In this document: in pieces, positions 60,668-64,000 of the stretch
Numbering within the stretch: the stretch's first letter is position 1
Layout of the letters: the number at the start of each line of letters is the position of its first letter
Origin: Ignelater luminosus
Lineage: Eukaryota > Arthropoda > Insecta > Coleoptera > Elateridae
Direction of reading: 5' to 3'
Assembly: GCA_011009095.1 (NCBI GenBank)
Contig: VTPC01000630.1
Span: 1-64,000 of the forward strand
Length of the DNA stretch: 64,000 nucleotides
The notes under the pieces: model-generated
What the model was told of the DNA's origin: nothing
Database searches by the model: none
Seen by the model: the letters and a program-made list of their open reading frames with translations, nothing else
Program-made: the position numbers and the translations under genes

Positions 60668-60704
60668 ATGGGCTCATCTCAATCTGGCGTGGAGTATCAG
60701 AAAG
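60668..60704 (+). CDS. Possible first coding exon with N-myristoylation-like start
   Basis: An ATG with a favourable context (A at -3, G at +4) opens MGSSQSGVEYQK and is followed at once by AAAG|GTGATT, an acceptable splice donor (GT at 60705-60706). MG-x-S-x-S is the pattern for N-terminal myristoylation, which anchors cytosolic proteins to membranes. Reading through the donor gives only ten more codons before a stop, so if real this is a short first exon, with the rest of the gene downstream, possibly beyond the window. I do not recognise the protein and found no second exon. The evidence is start context plus donor only. Confidence 0.3.
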
Positions 60705-60705
60705 G

Positions 60706-61290
60706 TGATTTAGCAGTTAAAAGTAGCTTTGGTTAGAAAATCCTTTTCATTTGAGTTTTATGTCGACACAATGCTATTATTATCGCAAATTTTCTCAGAA
60801 GCCGATTAATAACTTTGGTAAGTCTTTTAATTGAAGCTTTCTCTTATCAGCAATCCCTGGTTTTTCTTTGGTTCCTTTATAGGATTTTACAGTATTTTTA
60901 AAAAATGTTTGCCACAAATAATTCAGTCGTTTTGTAAAGCTCTTTCACGGCCTGGCCAAGTAAATAAATCCCACAACTCTCCTCTTTTGAATGAATGCTA
61001 TGTTCAATTAAAGCAAACAGCAACAATCATTCGGCAGCCACTATTTTTGTGAATTTAAAATCGAATGACTCTTAAAAAAATACCCAAGTCCGGCCCTGGT
61101 AAGTGTGAACTGTGTTCAGAAAGTATTCAGCTCGTTCATAAATGTGTAAAAACTAAACTAATTAAGTAACTGAAAACAAAACTCTAAAGAACGTAAGCGG
61201 TGAGATACGTTGTCTCCAAAAAGACGATCTGGGCATTGACCATGGGATAACTCGCAAGCTAATTAAAAAGTAGGCAGGTTTGTAAGTAGA
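60706..61290. other. Stretch with no assigned gene
   Basis: If the MGSSQS exon is real this would be intron. A 73-codon plus frame at 60831-61052 has no recognised motif. Confidence 0.35.
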
Positions 61291-61299
61291 ACCAGATAA

Positions 61300-64000
61300 C
61301 AGGAAGAAAAAATGTATATAGACCAATATTTAACAGATGATACGCGTATGAAAAAAGGCGACAGAAGAAACGACGACGGTTTTAAAAATAGCAAGAGAAT
61401 GCCAACAAAATCACAAAAATGGAAAAAGAAAAAAACCAGACCTAGAAAACCAGGTGCAATAGCTACGGTCGGAGCACAAATCTTTTAATGGTGAAATGCA
61501 AAGATTAAAGAAAATAACGAAAACTTGAAAAAACAAAATGTAAAAATGAGAAAAGAAAACAAACAGATCAAACAGGAACAAAAACAACTCAAGAATGATA
61601 GGGAATTGTTAGCAACAGGAAGCAAACACAAATAACCCAACTAAATCCAAAGACGCAATAGACAACTTCGTAGAAAACATGATATTAGGTTAAAACTGCA
61701 ATTCCATTAGGACAAAACTTACCTAATAAAGTTATGGAGTGACAAAAGTAAGGAAGACAAAATAGCAATAACGTACATTATTAATAATCTAACGAAGAAC
61801 AAAAGAAAAAACGAAGACAAACACCAAAGTGGTCACGGGATCAGAAAAATAGAAAAATGCGGTAACGATCGGGTAAATAAAAATATTAATGGGACAAGAC
61901 TAAACAATATTGGAGCAAACGTCAAACAGATAAAAATTAGGCAACAAATCACAGACAAAAAAATAAAGGCAATAAAGAGGTAATAAGAAAGACAATACAG
62001 AAAACAAAAATATAAAAGAAGAAAAAACAGGACGATTCTCGGGTGGAACAGGCCTATTTACCCTAAATACCAAAGCAAAGCTAAAAACGTAGAACAATAG
62101 GGACATGGAATGTACAAGCAATGCTAGAACCATCTACGTTAGTCCAAATACTAAAGTCTTAGAACGATGTGAAATTAAATGACCAGGAAAAGAAAACATA
62201 AAGGATAAAAGTGCAAGTCTACTATTGTTCTTCGAAAATTAAAAATTAAACCTCATCTCAGATAAAATAACAGCAACTAGTATAAAGTCCTTAGTTAGGA
62301 AAAGGTAGCAGATGGTGACCACAGTAAAAACTTCTGTCAACAACTAATGGAAAAAAAGCAGTAATAACAAGAAAATAAAGAATGCCAAGGAAAAGCATGA
62401 AATAGGAACACAAAATAATAATGGTGACAGGTTGAAAGAGTCCTGTCTCGGGAATAACGTGGTAATGAAAAAATACACCCTAAAAAAAAGATTTACAGAT
62501 ATAAGAAGTGACATTCATTTACTAATAGGCAAAATAAAGATGAGACTGTGCTTTCAGTTTAAAGAAAAAGAAATAAAAAAAAATTGAGCACCGTTTGGGA
62601 CAAATAAGGAGAGATAATCGGCAAAATTAGGGGATTGTAGAGAAAAAATGGAAAGCTATCAAAAGAACAACGCACAAAGTAGCAAACGAAATAGTGGGCC
62701 ATACAGAGGAAAAAAGAAAAATGTGGACAAGGGAAGTGTTGTCTAAAAGTTGCTGAGTGTGGATTCTCATTTGAGATGTTAATTGGGATGTTGCGATATT
62801 TTGTTGAGACGTTTTGGAAGCTGGCTCTGCTTCCGTCCTCAGGCATTTGCCCTGAGAAGGGCCGCCTGAGAACCGATGCAAAGTCAGTTTCCAAAACGTC
62901 ACGACAAAATATCGCAACAGCCCAATTGACACCTCAAATAGATAAGGGAAAATATATGAAAACTCATTCAGAAAAGTAAAAAACTTTAGCTTTTCTGAAC
63001 TGAACAAAACAAGAAACACAGCAAACGTCAAAAGAATAAAGGAATAGTACGGACGTGAAAAGAGGAGCAAGTAAAGACAAAAAAACACGGACTAACGATA
63101 CCGTAAAAAAAAGTCAAAAAAGGCAGCACCAAGGAATAACAGAAGAAAACTATATACAATTACTAATCTTTTTAACAAATAATAGTGTTGTGTGGTGGTC
63201 GGTAGAGCGAAGGCGACCATTCCCATTTGCCGGCTTTTGGATTGCGGACTGCTCGTCAATTCTACCAGTCGGTGTCCTGTGCTAATCCATACTGAATCTG
63301 TCAACTCAACCATCAACATTCGGTGTGCTACATAATAAACACCGACTTCAACTTCTACATCACTTAACTTGCCACCAACTGTCATCAAATTACCACAACT
63401 TGGTGAGCTGCCTCCAATGACCAATTTAGCATTGATCTTGGACTGAAGAAGAGCACATATAAAGCAAGGAGCGGACAACCCATTGAATGATGATGCTGAT
63501 GATGACAATGCAAAACTACTACATAATAGAGAAGGACAGCTACTAATAACAACAGAAGATCATAGAACGGTGCCAAAATTATTATAAAGAATTGGTTGGC
63601 AAATGTGAAAGATATAGGAGTAGGAAAAATAAAATGGATACCACAACGAATTAGAAATTAGAAAAGCCAAAAAAGACGAAATTGAAGAAACCATAAATCA
63701 TATAATAAAAAATGAAACTGCAGGTGCAGATGGTCTACCAGCAGAACTATAGAAAGCTGACATTAGATGATACAATAGAAATACTGCTATTATTGTTAAA
63801 AGGTAGGTGGAAAAAAAATATGTGGAGCAACAGAGTCATACTAAAATTTTCTAAAAAGGTTGATGTAAATGACTATAAAATCTGAAGAAGGGAGCAACAC
63901 TGTTTTAATAATATCCCAGCATAAATATAAATTATTTCAAAAATAGACAAAAAACTAACACAAGATCAAACAGGATTTAGGAGGGGTAAAGTATCTGTAG
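61300..64000 (+). pseudogene. Decayed RTE-like LINE running off the window
   Basis: A 5' region rich in Lys/Asn/Gln codons (61300-61640) may be the remains of an ORF1-type protein. GTWNVQAMLEPSTLVQILKS (62100-62160) matches the start of an APE-type endonuclease (GTWNVRTL). GDRLKESCLGNNVVMKKYTL (62423-62485) and HLLIGKIKMRLC (62515-62552) match later endonuclease segments. After an inserted foldback sequence, LLHNREGQLLITTEDH (about 63515-63562), then EIEETINHIIKNETAGADGL (63680-63738) and DQTGFRRGK (63962-63990) give the linker and the start of the reverse transcriptase. The rest lies beyond 64000. Stops are frequent. The element resembles those at 24370 and 47970 but retains the 5' half that they lack. 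Confidence 0.6.
62769..62939. mobile_element. 171-bp foldback (MITE-like) insert inside the LINE
   Basis: Arms of about 57 bp are inverted copies beginning ATTTGAG-TGT-AATTGGG; the stretch TTGCGATATTTTGT is identical in both arms and GACGTTTTGGAA closes them (left about 62769-62825, right about 62883-62939). The loop is GC-richer and holds GCCCTGAGAAGGGCCGCCTG with small inverted repeats of its own. It has no coding capacity, and it interrupts the endonuclease-to-RT part of the LINE. No target-site duplication was established. Confidence 0.7.

Noticed and set aside
62559..63576. Several minus-strand hydrophobic open frames up to 153 codons
   Set aside because: They are antisense to the A-rich plus-strand LINE remnant and carry no motif of their own; apparent membrane segments come from poly-Lys codons read backwards.
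1..64000. CRISPR arrays, bacterial operons, rRNA or tRNA genes
   Set aside because: No regularly spaced identical repeats of CRISPR type, no gene packing with ribosome binding sites, and no conserved rRNA or tRNA sequence was seen.

Overview
The window is AT-rich nuclear DNA from an arthropod, most likely an insect. It has no operons, no ribosome binding sites and no long uninterrupted reading frames. Nearly every recognisable protein piece belongs to a transposable element of a kind common in insect genomes: mariner/Tc1, piggyBac, RAG1/Transib-like, RTE-like, R2-like and Jockey/CR1-like elements. Most carry stops and frameshifts. The host species cannot be named from the sequence. All family assignments were made by reading motifs by eye; no database search was run.

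Layout. 1-1.7 kb: featureless. 1.71-3.0 kb: complete but broken mariner with TIRs and TA duplication. 3.9-5.3 kb (minus): R2-like non-LTR retrotransposon remains. 6.3-7.3 kb: decayed endonuclease-reverse transcriptase LINE. 11.4-12.7 kb: diverged tandem repeat of about 220 bp per unit. 13.7-14.3 kb: mariner fossil. 16.8-17.0 kb (minus): best candidate for a host coding exon, the C-terminus of a small membrane protein. 18.3-20.6 kb: LINE endonuclease fossil, mariner fossil and an internally deleted mariner with perfect TIRs. 21.05-23.5 kb: an uncommon transposon-like unit with TTAA-like flanks and a DUF7869-like protein. 24.4-26.9 kb: two LINE reverse-transcriptase remnants, one interrupted by a short reverse-oriented retroelement tail. 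28.28-29.57 kb (minus): the best preserved mariner. 29.7-31.0 kb (minus): piggyBac fossil. 32.8-35.5 kb: DD41-type Tc1/mariner relative with long TIRs and a nearly full-length reading frame. 37.6-39.2 kb: RAG1/Transib-like transposase fossil, abutting a LINE endonuclease fossil on minus at 39.4-40.3 kb. 40.4-41.2 kb: 734-bp foldback element. 43.9-44.4 kb: repeat shared with 35.5-36.1 kb, followed by a possible RT motif. 48.0-49.4 kb: RTE-like LINE cut off by a minus-strand Jockey/I-like LINE (49.4-50.6 kb). 52.7-54.05 kb: block of different base composition. 54.4-55.8 kb: a second DD41-type fragment and a CR1/Jockey-like RT. 57.05-57.3 kb: GC-rich string of short hairpins. 60.67 kb: possible first exon starting MGSSQS. 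61.3-64 kb: decayed LINE running off the window, carrying a 171-bp foldback insert.

The sequence reads as intergenic or intronic DNA built up by repeated nested insertion of at least eight transposon lineages. The items most worth following up are the TTAA-flanked DUF7869-like unit, the RAG1/Transib-like fossil, the DD41-type element with its third catalytic residue changed to Asn, the foldback element, the 220-bp repeat and the two candidate host exons.
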